Counted from the stretch's first letter, positions 42,801 through 50,599 are shown. The stretch: DNA of 64,000 nt from Rhynochetos jubatus (GCA_027574665.1 CM050648.1:45541700-45605699); one strand, 5' to 3'. A program made the numbers and translations. The notes: a model not told the origin generated them from the sequence alone.

Positions 42801-45800
42801 CTTGAGCATCCTCTCAGAGGAATTTTCACACCTGCCTAGATCCAGCACTGTAGTGAAGGGAAGTGAAGTTTCCAGTGGAGCTTTTCTGATGAGCTCATCA
42901 CCCGCATCTTGCTTTTCACAGCAAAACTTTGACTCGCTTAACCAAGCACGTCTACATTAATAACTTGTATTCAGACCCGTAAAGTGCTTTTGAAGTAAAC
43001 TCCTGATCACCTCCCCTCGCCTCACGTTGGCTTGCATCGCAGAGCTGTCCCCCAGTACACCGGCCATTCAGACTGGACTAGGCTGGAAGGAGCGCACCCA
43101 GCGCATTCCCGCTGCTCACCAGCACTCAGTTCCCAGGTCCAGACGTGGGCTAGGCCAGAGCCATCGCCCTCCCTCCCCAGATGTGTACGGCATGGATGTC
43201 CTCAGCAACTGCTGACTTCTGTGCCTCCCTTTGTGCTGCGCTACTCCCCCTCTGCTCTGCTCTTGTGAGACCCCACCTGCAGTGCTGCATCCAGCTCTGA
43301 GGCCCCCAACATCAGAAGGATATCGACCGGTTGGAGCAAGCCCAGAGGAGGCCACGAGGATGCTCAGAGGGCTGGAGCCCCTCTGCTATGGGGACAGGCT
43401 GAGAGAGTTGGGCTTGTTCAGCCTGGAGAGGAGAAGGCTCCGGGGAGACCTGATAGCACCTGCCAGAACCTGAAGGGGCTACAAGAAAGGGGGGGCGGGC
43501 TTTTTACAAGGGCCTGTAGTGACAGGACAAGGAGTAACGGGTTTAAACTGAAAGTGGGGAGATTTAGATTAGATATCAGGAAGAATATTTTCCCGGAGAG
43601 GATGGTGAGGCACTGGCACAGGCTGCCCAGAGAAGCTGTGGATGCCCCATCCCTGGCAGTGTTCAAGGCCAGGCTGGATGAGGCTTGGAGCAACCTGGCC
43701 TAGTGGAGGGTTGGAACTAGATGGTCTTTGAGGTCCCTTTCGACCCAAACCATTCTATGATTCTGTGATTCCTAGTGTCGATACAGCCTCCGCGTGCCGC
43801 TGGGAGATTCACTTTGCACCTCAGTTTCTCTGCTTGGAAGAGACTTTGCAGCCAGAAAGAGCACAGTTATATTGCTGCATTAAAACTCAGGCCACCTACT
43901 GAATTTGAGAGAAACTAGACAAAACTACATCCCGTTTTGCATTAAGAAATGTCAATCTTGGAAATAACTGTTGGGAGAAGAAGAGAGAAAGTGGGTATTT
44001 TTAATATTGGATAAAAAATTGGGGGCAAACTCTGCGTGGCTTGCTGTACTGTTTACAGGGGTAAAGCAAAGTGTGCTAGTGCGGTCTTGTACACATCTTA
44101 ACCCTTACCATCCAGTGGGCTGTTATTTCAATAGCTAACGTTATTCCTTCATTAATTTGCAGAAATGCTAGCCGTACAGAAACAGTTACGTCTTTCAAAA
44201 GCAGGGAGAGCAGTGTTCCAGAAGACCTGCTGCGGTAAGTGTGCTGTTAATGACTGCACGTTGTGAAATGAAGGTTGGTGTTTTATCCCTGTGCAACAAG
44301 CGACTTCTGTGTTGTTAAGGCGAGCCTTTGTGAAAATGAGTACGTCTCCTGAAGCTTTCCTGTCGCTGCGGTCCCATTTTGCCAGCTCCCATGCACTGAT
44401 ATGCATCAGCCACTGGATACTTGGTATTGGAGACAGACATCTGTCCAACTTCATGATTAACAAGGAGACAGGTGGCATGGTGGGAATAGACTTTGGATAT
44501 GCCTTTGGCTCGGCTACGCAGGTATTTTTTGTTTTCTAATTTATTTGTTACAGTTCTCGCATTTAGTATGTGCGATTACATGTGTATTCTCGTACTGAAT
44601 TTGATGCTCCTCATTTGCCATCATTCTGACGCAAAATAATCTCTACAAGTATTTCTGGTTAATAGAATCTCTCTTTCAGACAAGCAGGGAGCAGAAGGGT
44701 TTCAAAGCTTAAAAAGAAATACATATTTATTTCTAATCCTTCTGTTCCAAGGTTTCTGAATTCTTGTTTTCTTTTGCTTGTCCTTCCCCTTGGCTAGTTT
44801 TTGGGCGTGCCAGAGTTGATGCCTTTCCGTCTGACTCGCCAGTTTGTTAATCTGATGATGCCAGTGAAAGAGTGGGGTCTCATTTACAGCGTGATGGTGT
44901 GTGCCCTAAGGGCTTATCGTGCGGACCCAGATCTCCTCATCAGCACAATGGATGTATTTGTGAAAGAGCCTTCTTTGGACTGGAAGGTGGGATATTTTTT
45001 TTCCTCTTTCCTTTTTCTTCGTATGAAATTTGTTAAACTGCAGTAAGGATAAAACTGAGCAAAAAGGAAATACTTCTTGGTGCTCACTCTCAGTGCTCCT
45101 TTTATCTTTGTTTTCTTGAGTTCTCAGAGACACTGAACTTAAGGGATTTAAAATGTCAGGATTCCATATCAATGGACATGGAATAGTAGCACATGTCTGT
45201 GTTATCAGCGTACTGGTCCTTATCTCTACGCTAATCCTAAAAATGTGGGTGTATCTTGATCACAATATGTGACTTATGGCAGCGGCATAAATATTTCGGG
45301 CTTTTTGCATTGACCTTCTTGAATTTACCTGACAGCACTGTATATATCCAACTAATAACTGCAGAGAAGAAATCTGCAACTAGTTGCACTTCAGTAACTC
45401 TAGTTGTAAACTAAATTTTAAGTCATAGGCAGGCGAGATACCATCTCGCTACTCGGCCCTCCGTTGCATCTGCAGTTAAGAGCTCCTGGCTTGACTTGCT
45501 ATGATGTGGCGCCCTAAAGGTCTTTTTAAGTATGTGATTTATGATAAATATGGCATATTTGCTTTCTCTTTAGAACTTTGAACAACGGCAGCTGAAAAAA
45601 GGAGGCACGTGGATCAAGGAAATAAACACATCTGATGTAAACTGGTACCCTCTGCAAAAAGTCAACTACGTCAAAAGGAAGCTTACAGGTGCCAATCCTG
45701 CAACAATCACTTGGTAAGGTGCTCCCCTTCTGCTTTGAACTGCTCAGAGCTTTGGCTGTCCCCTGCTTCAGATTTTGCTCCCTTCAGATAGAAAGGCAAC

Positions 45801-46914
45801 TAGGAAAAGAAGAGAGGTGGGCAGGGCAAAATTTCAACAGAATCGAGCTCTCTGAACCACCCTGCCAGCCAAAACACCAGATAGCTCCCCGTGAGTGTTC
45901 TTGCTCCAGCTCAGGCCTCCTGAGCGGTTTTACTGTTCCTGGCAACACACACGCCCCCGCCCTGTAAGCCTGCTTAACTTCTCGCTCCTCGGACTGCTGT
46001 TCTGCGTCCGTCCCCGCAGCTTTTAGGCCAGGGGTAGTATTTAAATCGGCGTGCTTCTGCTGGGGAGTTGCTGGAAATGGAACCTGAACCAGCTGTATGG
46101 GAGGCATGGAGGTAAGCTGCTTCCCAAAAACATCACATCCAAATCCGATGGCATTCTCAAGTTGTTTATGGCAGTCTAGTCAAGTCTGGCTCAAGCCAGA
46201 ATGTCTTTAAAGTTCAGTTAAAGTACAATTAATCCCTTCCATCCTCTTTTAAAAAGACATTTTGGATTAATCAAGAAGAAAAAAAAAAAGGGCAAAGAAA
46301 GCACGCCTGTTTTAAACCCCTACGAATACTGAACAGTGCAGGGCTTGGGAGGAGTCCCTTTTGCGGTCAAGGCTGAGCTGGAAAAGGCAGCAAAACACTT
46401 CTTGCAGACGCAGATCAGGAGGGCAGGTAAGGAGATAACAGCTTGGATGTGAACTGCCGCATCCTTCTTTCGGTTAGAGACCTTTGACAAGACTGAAATG
46501 TTTGTGGTAAATATTTACTAGTAGGGGATACCTGAAATCGCCCGTCTTCACTGGCCAAGCCTTCCGCAGCCCTGACAGTCTCCACGTCTTGAAAAAACAA
46601 AGCCGCGTGAATCGTGTTCAAGTACCGTCTCGTATTTAAAACTCCGTCTCAGGTTTTGTTGCTTGTTCCTTTTTAAGTCAGGGCTTATTTTTTGTGTTCT
46701 CCGTTTCAGTGATGAGCTACGCCTGGGCCAGGAGAAGTCGCTTTCTTACAGCGACTTTGCGGCTGTGGCTCGGGGTAACGCCGATCACAACGTCAGGGCG
46801 AGAGAGCCAGGGGACGGACTTTCAGAAGAGACCCAAGTGAGGTGCCTGATCGATCAGGCGACAGACCCCAACGTTCTTGGCAGAGTCTGGGAAGGATGGG
46901 AACCCTGGATGTGA
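712..46914 (+). CDS. PRKDC: PRKDC, 3' half (45 exons)
   Basis: Catalytic subunit of DNA-dependent protein kinase, the nuclear PI3K-like kinase recruited by Ku70/80 to DNA ends in non-homologous end joining. The 45 exons listed below join in one frame over 6,831 nt (2,276 aa plus stop), and every junction fits the human protein as I remember it. The human protein is about 4,128 aa, so roughly residues 1850 to the end are present. Order: NUC194/M-HEAT (exons 1-15), PQR site (exon 5), ABCDE cluster (exon 17), FAT (about exons 22-33), kinase (exons 37-44), FATC (exon 45). The 5' half lies outside the window. Introns range from 85 nt to 3.5 kb and mostly hold nothing recognisable except CR1 copies. 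Identity is very secure; a few exon edges rest on splice consensus plus homology. Confidence 0.97.
1226..1432 (-). mobile_element. CR1 fragment (diverged subfamily)
   Basis: Antisense CR1 3' end: it starts with the degenerate AGAATCATAC terminal repeat, then GGTTGGATAAGACCTTTAAG and a CR1-like body ending TTTTTCCTGATT. It abuts a second, different CR1 copy, so one inserted next to the other. Confidence 0.75.
1431..1708 (-). mobile_element. CR1 fragment
   Basis: Antisense CR1 3' region beginning at GGATGGTTTGGGTTGGAAGG, with the CTTGAACACTGCCAGGGATG and CTTCTTCCTGATAT blocks typical of avian CR1. Lies in the PRKDC intron after exon 1. Confidence 0.88.
2310..2478 (+). CDS. PRKDC: PRKDC exon 2 of window
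   Basis: 169 nt. Completes the Lys codon, then reads [20 protein letters not shown] to [10 protein letters not shown] and ends in phase 0 at GTGAGA. HEAT-repeat scaffold. The frame stays open into the intron up to 2664, but the next exon fits homology at this donor. Confidence 0.94.
2997..3062 (+). CDS. PRKDC: PRKDC exon 3 of window
   Basis: 66 nt, phase 0/0. Encodes [22 protein letters not shown]. Short but a very close match to the family; acceptor TTTGCAG, donor GTGAGT. Confidence 0.93.
3486..3558 (+). CDS. PRKDC: PRKDC exon 4 of window
   Basis: 73 nt, phase 0 in, one base left over. Encodes [24 protein letters not shown]. Donor GTATGA. Confidence 0.92.
3779..3927 (+). CDS. PRKDC: PRKDC exon 5 of window (PQR site)
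   Basis: 149 nt, ends in phase 0. Contains [24 protein letters not shown]. The Ser-Gln at codon 3886-3888 aligns with human Ser2056, the main PQR autophosphorylation site, which limits DNA end processing. The flank after the SQ (VTASSAHF) differs from the human flank, as expected for a flexible loop. Confidence 0.94.
5117..5251 (+). CDS. PRKDC: PRKDC exon 6 of window (probable GC donor)
   Basis: 135 nt, phase 0/0. Reads [20 protein letters not shown], then [25 protein letters not shown]. By homology the exon ends at GAG|GCCAGT, a GC donor, and joins [12 protein letters not shown]. Two GT alternatives, ending at 5242 or 5269, also keep the frame but change the length by -3 or +6 residues relative to the family and have weak consensus. 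The exon is certain, its 3' edge is not. Confidence 0.85.
5429..5548 (+). CDS. PRKDC: PRKDC exon 7 of window
   Basis: 120 nt, phase 0/0. Encodes [20 protein letters not shown] to [11 protein letters not shown]. Donor GTGAGT. HEAT region. Confidence 0.93.
6499..6642 (+). CDS. PRKDC: PRKDC exon 8 of window
   Basis: 144 nt, phase 0/0. Encodes [20 protein letters not shown] to [12 protein letters not shown], matching the family closely. Donor GTAAGG. Confidence 0.94.
6861..7012 (+). CDS. PRKDC: PRKDC exon 9 of window
   Basis: 152 nt, phase 0 in, two bases left over. Encodes [20 protein letters not shown] to [13 protein letters not shown]. Donor GTAAGC. Confidence 0.94.
7567..7698 (+). CDS. PRKDC: PRKDC exon 10 of window
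   Basis: 132 nt. Completes a Ser codon and reads [20 protein letters not shown] to [13 protein letters not shown]. Donor GTGAGA. Confidence 0.94.
8140..8251 (+). CDS. PRKDC: PRKDC exon 11 of window
   Basis: 112 nt, ends in phase 0. Encodes [20 protein letters not shown] to [11 protein letters not shown]. Donor GTAAGT. Confidence 0.94.
8770..9140 (+). mobile_element. Old CR1/L3-type LINE remnant
   Basis: Shows the decayed tail of an older CR1/L3 LINE in sense orientation: a body resembling the CR1 'lasting in-frame 3' end' (TTGCCAGAAGAGGTTCTAGG) and a degraded terminal block near 9,095-9,140 (GGCTGGGTGGATTATTAGTC). Identification is by resemblance only. Confidence 0.45.
9716..9840 (+). CDS. 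PRKDC: PRKDC exon 12 of window
   Basis: 125 nt. Encodes [20 protein letters not shown] to [11 protein letters not shown] and leaves two bases. The following intron is only 93 nt. Confidence 0.94.
9934..10083 (+). CDS. PRKDC: PRKDC exon 13 of window
   Basis: 150 nt. Encodes [20 protein letters not shown] to [12 protein letters not shown]. Donor GTGAGT. Confidence 0.94.
10504..10677 (+). CDS. PRKDC: PRKDC exon 14 of window
   Basis: 174 nt. Encodes [20 protein letters not shown] to [10 protein letters not shown]. Family signature [11 protein letters not shown] is present. Donor GTGTGT. Confidence 0.94.
11571..11669 (+). CDS. PRKDC: PRKDC exon 15 of window
   Basis: 99 nt. Encodes [20 protein letters not shown] to [10 protein letters not shown], leaving CA to complete Gln in the next exon. 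Donor GTGAGT. Confidence 0.94.
12096..12528 (-). mobile_element. CR1 fragment, about 430 bp
   Basis: Antisense CR1 copy starting near ATGTTTTGGGTTGGAAGGGA. It extends further 5' in the element than the other antisense copies, through the TTGTCCTGTCACTACAGGCC block to CAGCAGAGGTGCTCCAGCCC. Lies in the intron before PRKDC exon 16. Confidence 0.9.
12750..12960 (+). CDS. PRKDC: PRKDC exon 16 of window
   Basis: 211 nt, ends in phase 0. Encodes [20 protein letters not shown] to [12 protein letters not shown]. Donor GTGAAT. Confidence 0.94.
13518..13707 (+). CDS. PRKDC: PRKDC exon 17 of window (ABCDE cluster)
   Basis: 190 nt, phase 0 in. Encodes the flexible autophosphorylation segment. Six sites align with the human ABCDE cluster: ETQ (T2609, codon 13581-13583), ASQ (S2612), SSQ (T2620, here Ser), RSLS (S2624), ATQQQ (T2638) and PTQ (T2647, codon 13695-13697). 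In human cells phosphorylation here by DNA-PK and ATM opens the complex and permits end processing. Donor GTAAGT. Confidence 0.94.
14075..14290 (+). CDS. PRKDC: PRKDC exon 18 of window
   Basis: 216 nt. Encodes [20 protein letters not shown] to [22 protein letters not shown]. The DEVD-S at 14266-14280 matches the DEVD-N caspase-3 cleavage motif reported for human DNA-PKcs. Donor AAAG|GTCTGT is weaker than its neighbours. Confidence 0.93.
15572..15684 (+). CDS. PRKDC: PRKDC exon 19 of window
   Basis: 113 nt, ends in phase 0. Encodes [20 protein letters not shown], then [17 protein letters not shown]. Basic, highly conserved helix. Confidence 0.94.
17533..17664 (+). CDS. PRKDC: PRKDC exon 20 of window
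   Basis: 132 nt, phase 0/0. Encodes [20 protein letters not shown] to [12 protein letters not shown], matching the [13 protein letters not shown] family block. Confidence 0.94.
18749..18928 (+). CDS. PRKDC: PRKDC exon 21 of window
   Basis: 180 nt, phase 0/0. Encodes [20 protein letters not shown] to [16 protein letters not shown]. Donor GTAAAT. Confidence 0.94.
22081..22289 (+). CDS. PRKDC: PRKDC exon 22 of window (start of FAT)
   Basis: 209 nt. Encodes [20 protein letters not shown] to [11 protein letters not shown], leaving AA. Contains [10 protein letters not shown], invariant in the family. Joins 22731 in frame ([10 protein letters not shown]). Confidence 0.94.
22434..22532 (+). other. 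Exon-like segment of unknown origin in a PRKDC intron
   Basis: 99 nt between a good acceptor (TTCCTATCTTTCAG) and donor (CACAG|GTCAGG). One frame is open and protein-like: [20 protein letters not shown], then [13 protein letters not shown]. The flanking PRKDC exons join directly in frame, and inclusion in their phase would hit TAG at once. So it is not ordinary PRKDC coding sequence. It could be a poison exon, an exon of another transcript, or chance. Confidence 0.3.
22731..22869 (+). CDS. PRKDC: PRKDC exon 23 of window (FAT)
   Basis: 139 nt, ends in phase 0. Encodes [20 protein letters not shown] to [15 protein letters not shown]-domain TPR-like helices. Confidence 0.95.
23456..23644 (+). 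CDS. PRKDC: PRKDC exon 24 of window (FAT)
   Basis: 189 nt, phase 0/0. Encodes [20 protein letters not shown] to [10 protein letters not shown]. Confidence 0.95.
24135..24359 (+). CDS. PRKDC: PRKDC exon 25 of window (FAT)
   Basis: 225 nt, phase 0/0. Encodes [20 protein letters not shown] to [14 protein letters not shown]. Confidence 0.95.
24983..25091 (+). CDS. PRKDC: PRKDC exon 26 of window (FAT)
   Basis: 109 nt, phase 0 in, one base left over. Encodes [20 protein letters not shown] to DFINFMTKR. Confidence 0.94.
25771..25882 (+). CDS. PRKDC: PRKDC exon 27 of window (FAT)
   Basis: 112 nt. Encodes [20 protein letters not shown] to [10 protein letters not shown]. Donor GTAAAA. Confidence 0.94.
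27396..27585 (+). CDS. PRKDC: PRKDC exon 28 of window (FAT)
   Basis: 190 nt, ends in phase 0. Encodes [20 protein letters not shown] to [12 protein letters not shown]. The middle is an acidic, variable loop; both ends are conserved. Confidence 0.94.
28544..28718 (+). CDS. PRKDC: PRKDC exon 29 of window (FAT)
   Basis: 175 nt, phase 0 in. Encodes [20 protein letters not shown] to [12 protein letters not shown]. The next intron is only 87 nt. Confidence 0.93.
28806..28996 (+). CDS. PRKDC: PRKDC exon 30 of window (FAT)
   Basis: 191 nt, ends in phase 0. Encodes [20 protein letters not shown] to [12 protein letters not shown]. Confidence 0.94.
30714..30894 (+). CDS. PRKDC: PRKDC exon 31 of window (FAT)
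   Basis: 181 nt, phase 0 in, one base left over. Encodes [20 protein letters not shown] to [13 protein letters not shown]. Confidence 0.93.
31398..31558 (+). CDS. PRKDC: PRKDC exon 32 of window (FAT)
   Basis: 161 nt, ends in phase 0. Encodes [20 protein letters not shown] to [14 protein letters not shown]. Confidence 0.95.
33057..33268 (+). CDS. PRKDC: PRKDC exon 33 of window (end of FAT)
   Basis: 212 nt, phase 0 in. Encodes [20 protein letters not shown] to [10 protein letters not shown], leaving AG. Confidence 0.95.
34409..34496 (+). CDS. PRKDC: PRKDC exon 34 of window
   Basis: 88 nt, ends in phase 0. Encodes [20 protein letters not shown], then LSNPIMLFK. Confidence 0.94.
35189..35332 (+). 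CDS. PRKDC: PRKDC exon 35 of window
   Basis: 144 nt, phase 0/0. Encodes [20 protein letters not shown] to [11 protein letters not shown]. It sits before the longest intron seen (3,454 nt), which contains an old CR1 copy and an orphan exon-like segment. Confidence 0.94.
35690..36503 (+). mobile_element. Old CR1/L3-type LINE remnant
   Basis: Sense-oriented decayed LINE. A reverse-transcriptase-derived block near 35,715 (AATTTGCCGCTGATACGAAG) resembles the CR1 'AAATTTGCAGATGA' region. The 3' end at 36,483-36,500 (CATGGCCATTCTTATGTCAC) is the terminal signature of L3/CR1 elements. Much older than the other CR1 copies. Lies in the longest PRKDC intron. Confidence 0.55.
38342..38485 (+). other. 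Exon-like segment of unknown origin in a PRKDC intron
   Basis: Open frame reading [20 protein letters not shown], then [17 protein letters not shown] and a TAA stop at 38483-38485. An AG acceptor at 38371-38372 and a GGAG|GTAAAA donor at 38472 bound a 99-nt piece. PRKDC exons 35 and 36 already join in frame, and this piece would introduce a stop in their phase. The product is unrecognised. Confidence 0.3.
38787..38991 (+). CDS. PRKDC: PRKDC exon 36 of window
   Basis: 205 nt, phase 0 in. Encodes [20 protein letters not shown] to [13 protein letters not shown] second AG four bases downstream (38790) would break the frame, so 38787 is chosen. Confidence 0.92.
39533..39600 (+). CDS. PRKDC: PRKDC exon 37 of window
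   Basis: 68 nt, ends in phase 0. Encodes [22 protein letters not shown], leading into the kinase N-lobe. Confidence 0.94.
39866..40086 (+). CDS. PRKDC: PRKDC exon 38 of window (kinase N-lobe)
   Basis: 221 nt, phase 0 in. Encodes [20 protein letters not shown] to [26 protein letters not shown] holds the conserved ATP-binding lysine (codon 39947-39949). Confidence 0.95.
40399..40491 (+). CDS. PRKDC: PRKDC exon 39 of window (kinase)
   Basis: 93 nt. Completes Arg and encodes [20 protein letters not shown], then [10 protein letters not shown]. Leaves AG. Confidence 0.94.
42319..42408 (+). CDS. PRKDC: PRKDC exon 40 of window (kinase insert, skippable)
   Basis: 90 nt, with the same phase on both sides, so skipping it would remove 30 residues in frame. 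Encodes [20 protein letters not shown], then GIFRYHHMY. It aligns with the human segment absent from the shorter PRKDC isoform and is the least conserved part of the kinase. Confidence 0.9.
43225..43772 (+). mobile_element. CR1 fragment, sense, about 550 bp
   Basis: The only recent CR1 copy on the plus strand. It runs from CCCACCTGCAGTGCTGCATC through GACAGGCTGAGAGAGTTGGG and TTTACAAGGGCCTGTAGTGA to the terminal CCATTCTATGATTCTGTGAT repeat. The CCATGGCAGGG segment found in the other copies is deleted here. Lies in the intron between PRKDC exons 40 and 41. Confidence 0.9.
44163..44234 (+). CDS. PRKDC: PRKDC exon 41 of window (kinase)
   Basis: 72 nt. Encodes [23 protein letters not shown]. Followed by an 85-nt intron, the shortest here. 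Confidence 0.93.
44320..44521 (+). CDS. PRKDC: PRKDC exon 42 of window (catalytic loop)
   Basis: 202 nt, ends in phase 0. Encodes [20 protein letters not shown] to GYAFGSATQ. Catalytic loop GDRHLSN at 44429-44449 and metal-binding DFG at 44489-44497 are intact. DFG is followed by Tyr (TAT, 44498-44500) where I recall His in human. The Thr aligned with activation-loop T3950 is codon 44516-44518. Confidence 0.96.
44798..44986 (+). CDS. PRKDC: PRKDC exon 43 of window (kinase C-lobe)
   Basis: 189 nt, phase 0/0. Encodes [20 protein letters not shown] to [12 protein letters not shown]. Confidence 0.95.
45574..45713 (+). CDS. PRKDC: PRKDC exon 44 of window (kinase C-lobe)
   Basis: 140 nt, phase 0 in. 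Encodes [20 protein letters not shown] to [13 protein letters not shown], leaving TG for Cys. Confidence 0.95.
46710..46914 (+). CDS. PRKDC: PRKDC last exon (FATC)
   Basis: 205 nt including the TGA at 46912-46914. Begins [20 protein letters not shown] and ends [24 protein letters not shown], the FATC signature that packs on the kinase and is needed for activity. The WEGWEPWM terminus is exactly that of DNA-PKcs. Confidence 0.97.
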
Positions 46915-47068
46915 GGGACCGCTCTCTAAAGCCCAGTCTGCCAAGGCACCCGTACCCTAACACCCAGCTGCCACCGGAGGGGAATTTGAAGGCCAGAAAG
47001 GAAAAAACCCTCTTAACCATTTTTATTACCGTCCGTTAACTTGGCAACATAAGAAGTAACTTTTTTGT

Positions 47069-47074
47069 ATTAAA
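47069..47074 (+). terminator. PRKDC polyadenylation signal (ATTAAA)
   Basis: ATTAAA lies 155 nt after the PRKDC stop, followed by an A-rich then T-rich stretch (47,095-47,120). This implies a short 3' UTR ending near 47,090-47,100. No AATAAA is closer. Confidence 0.6.
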
Positions 47075-47109
47075 GCTGTACTCAGGCAGTGATTTAAAAA
47101 AAAAAATTA

Positions 47110-48700
47110 TTATTTTTCTTCTATGTGGCTCTGTAACAAAGCAGCTTTGCGTTAAAAAAGCCTTTGTGTTAAAGTCAACGTGGCAAGGACTGGAGAGGCT
47201 GTAGGGCTTAAAGGCTTACGTGAGGGGCACCGAGATCGCGTGGAGGAAAGCGGAGATTCATGCCCTGCGAACTCGCAGGCATCCCTGCAGTGAAAGACTG
47301 TGTCTTTCACAGACGCCTTGGTGGCAGTCAGCTGAAACCGTTCTGCAGGCACGGGTTATTTGTAGGGAAAACTGGAAGATTGTCATCTCAATAGCAGGAG
47401 TGAAGCAGGTGGTGAAATGAAACAAAAATGGCTTTTAGCTCTAGATAACACCTGAAGTGTCTGAACGGTTATTTCATTACTGGGTAACGAGATAGTAATG
47501 ATGAAGACCGTTCCAGCAGATGGATTTTTAACCATGAGAGGTTATGCTCCGTTCTCTCCGTCCTCTAGAAGCCTACGCTCCTCCTGTTGTGTTAATTCCA
47601 CATCATTTGTCTGCCCAAAGCCGAAAGGAGAGCAAGCTTGGGAGAGCAAGCTCCTTGCCGTCACCGCGGCGCAGCCCAGGGATGGCTTTGGCACTTGGCT
47701 GTTTGCTGATGCCGGAGTTGTGCCAGATGTGTCTCTTCCCCTCTGGCAGCCGGTCGTCGGGTGACCTTGGTGGCGAGCGCCGTGGAGCACAGGCGGCAGG
47801 GGGCAAAGACAGTCTCTAAAACACCCCGGTGATTTACTGCCCGCAATTCATCGCGGGCGATAGTTTCCAGTGAGGCTTTTAGTAATTATCATGAAAGGTG
47901 TAATAAAATGAGTCTTTGCCCTTTCACTGCCTACACGCTTTCCCTCCTGCCTCCGTGGCGACGGGGCAGCCTCCGTCTCGCTGAGGGCCGCCGCTGGCAC
48001 CAGGCTCCCGCGAATCTGTCGGCTGGAGAGTGGAGGAATCTGCCTCCTGGGATAGACCTCCCTGAAAAACTCAGGATGGGGAAGATGTGGGTGACTTCAG
48101 GCCTGGTGAATTTGTTGGACTGTCGAATGAACTATTTGCTACCCAAGCATGCTCAATTCTTTGTCAATAGTGTTACGAGTCAAGAAGCTCAGGATCTTTT
48201 TATCGGGTTTCATTAATTAAAAATCCTGTTTGGCTGTATTTTTGTAGAGAAACGCCTATTTAAAATAAACGTTGAGATGTACAGCTCATTTCAAAAGTTA
48301 ATTTAGGTGACTTTAATCGTAGAAAACATCCACTTTTACCCATTTATACAGATGGTCATTAACGGGCAGAGGGTTTTTTCGTAGGTGTGTGTGACAGTCT
48401 ATTTTTAGATACGCTTGTGTAAGATGTCTTCGTGCATTTTTTGTGCTTTTAATCCCTGCTATCGATAAAGCCGCCGGCACTGTGACTAAACCTTGGTTAG
48501 GTGAGGCGCTCAGCTCTCACGCTGCCACTCTACAAATAACAAGAAAGTTAAAGCACAATAAAAAGCCTCATGGAAAGGCGAAGGGGACATGTGGAAATCA
48601 AGTGGCTGGTGGCAGGAGGTGTTTAATTGCGCTTTTGGCACATACCGCAGATATTTACCCGGTACTTCGACCTCTGCCGCGGAGGACAAAGTTTAGGTTT
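47110..48700. other. Intergenic, no feature recognised
   Basis: Between the PRKDC 3' end and the CpG-rich block. Only short overlapping open frames on both strands with no family resemblance. I see no repeat or RNA gene here. Confidence 0.5.
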
Positions 48701-50585
48701 ATAGTTTAACGAGGCTCTTCTCGTGGGACCTTTGATACCTCCAGCAACAATAGATGTTTGTGCGCAGCAGGTCTCCCTCCAGCCCCGAGCAAGGCTTCCT
48801 TGGCCTTTCGGAAGGGGTCGGAGCCGGAGCGCGGCCTTCCAGGGGAAGGGGACTGTGGCAGACCCTGCCCCACGCCCTCCTCTCCCGACAGTCCGTAGTG
48901 ACAGGCCCTCGGCCGGGGGGTGAAGCCTTTGGGACGGGTGAAAGTAACCCTGGCAGCGCAAAAGAGCTTTGAACACGTCAGTGACGCTTCACGAGAAGCT
49001 GGGTTTGGGCCCTAAAGTAAGCGCTATAATCCGCAGGCTCCGCTACGCCAGTCCTGGCGGCGATGCGTTTGCCAAGCGGAGGTTTCGGCTGCGGCGCAAA
49101 GGCCCGCGGAGCGGCGGGGAACGCAGCGGCGCAGGGCAAACCTCAGGGCGCTGGGCTGGGTGCCTTACGGGGAGGGTGCGTAGAAGGATTGAGATGATGC
49201 GCGGCTCGGAGACCGCTTCAGGTCTCGTGATGCGCTACCCACAAGTACAGCGGAGTAGTTCCTTCTGGGATGAAATAACCGGATGTACGTTTTCCCTGGA
49301 AATCCGTTAGCTGCGCCTAGAAAGGCTACGCAAACCGTGAGCATCTACTCTCGGTAGGTTTTTCTTAGCGTGTGGCACAGCGTGAACCTTTGCGCCCGCC
49401 CTTCCCGTCCCTGTCATCCCTGCTACGCACAGAGGAAAGCCCTGCAGCTCCAGTCCCCACCCCGACCCCCTTCCCTGCTGTTAACGTCGTTCCCGCGTGC
49501 TCCTTGTCGGGGTCAGGATTCTCCCCTGGTCCCCACCACCGCCCCCCCCAGTTTAAGTGTCGTTTGGAGGCCCCTGGGCCGAGACGCGGTGCGGCACCGG
49601 GCGCGGGAAGGAGCCTCCGAGCTCTCCGCCAGGACAACGAGCGATGCTCATCTTCCACCGCGGAATAAGGAGTTTCCTACAGCTCTCCCGGCCTCGCGCT
49701 GAAGGGTTTGGCCAGCCGCTGCCCAAAGTCGGGTAAGCAAGTGTCTGCTTGTGGAGACGCTTCTCCCCAGACTTCCCTTTGTTCCCAAAGCAAGGAGTTA
49801 AAACACGGGTTTATTACCGCTGCTTTAACCCCCTTCCCCGCCCAGCGCTGAGGCTGAGGGTCTGCCGAGCCCCTTCAGTAACACCGCCTGCCTCATCTGG
49901 GAGCCACCTGGGCTTTAACGTTTCCTTTGCAAGCAGCGCTGCCTGTGGGACGCGGCCCCTGCGCGGAAAGGTCGCGGCGGGGCAGCCACCCGCCGCACCG
50001 AGCGGTGCCCCCCGTCTCCTCGCAAAGCTACCGCAGGGCTACCCCTCGCCTTCGACCAACAGCGGCCGGAACGGGGGGCCGGGGATTCGGTTGCCAAGGT
50101 TTTGGGAAGGAGCGGCCGTAAGGGACCGGAAACCATCTGGGTACAGTTTCCACATGATTTACAGGGGGGTTGAACTTAATTTTTTGTGTACTTGGGGTGT
50201 TTTTCCGTTTTGATGGGACAGGAGAGGGCGACGCTCCCTTCACCTGCCCATGGAACTCCCAGTAAATCACACTGGATGGGCTGTGAATTTGACCTCACGA
50301 ATCTTGTCCCTGCTGGAAGCTCGTGCGAAACCCGTGTTGGGAAAAGGTTCAGAGGGTGATGACCCGAGGAGCGCAGGGCCTGGGGCGTGTCGCTGCTGCG
50401 GCGCTCAGCCCTTCGGGAGCCCGGCTTGGTGGGAGATGTCTTTCCGCGGTTCAGCAGCCGAACAAGCCTGGCCCGGGCTGGCACTACCCGGGCTCTGACG
50501 CCGCAGGGAGTCGGAGCTCAGCGCTTAGAAGAGCTAAAAGGAAAAATCCAGTCGCTTCCCAGCACGTTCTTTTGCCGTTAACAGT

Positions 50586-50599
50586 GGGGGGGGGGGGGG
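50586..50599. repeat. Run of 14 G
   Basis: Uninterrupted poly-G of 14 in the CpG-rich intergenic block. It is prone to length variation and to quadruplex formation. Confidence 0.9.
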
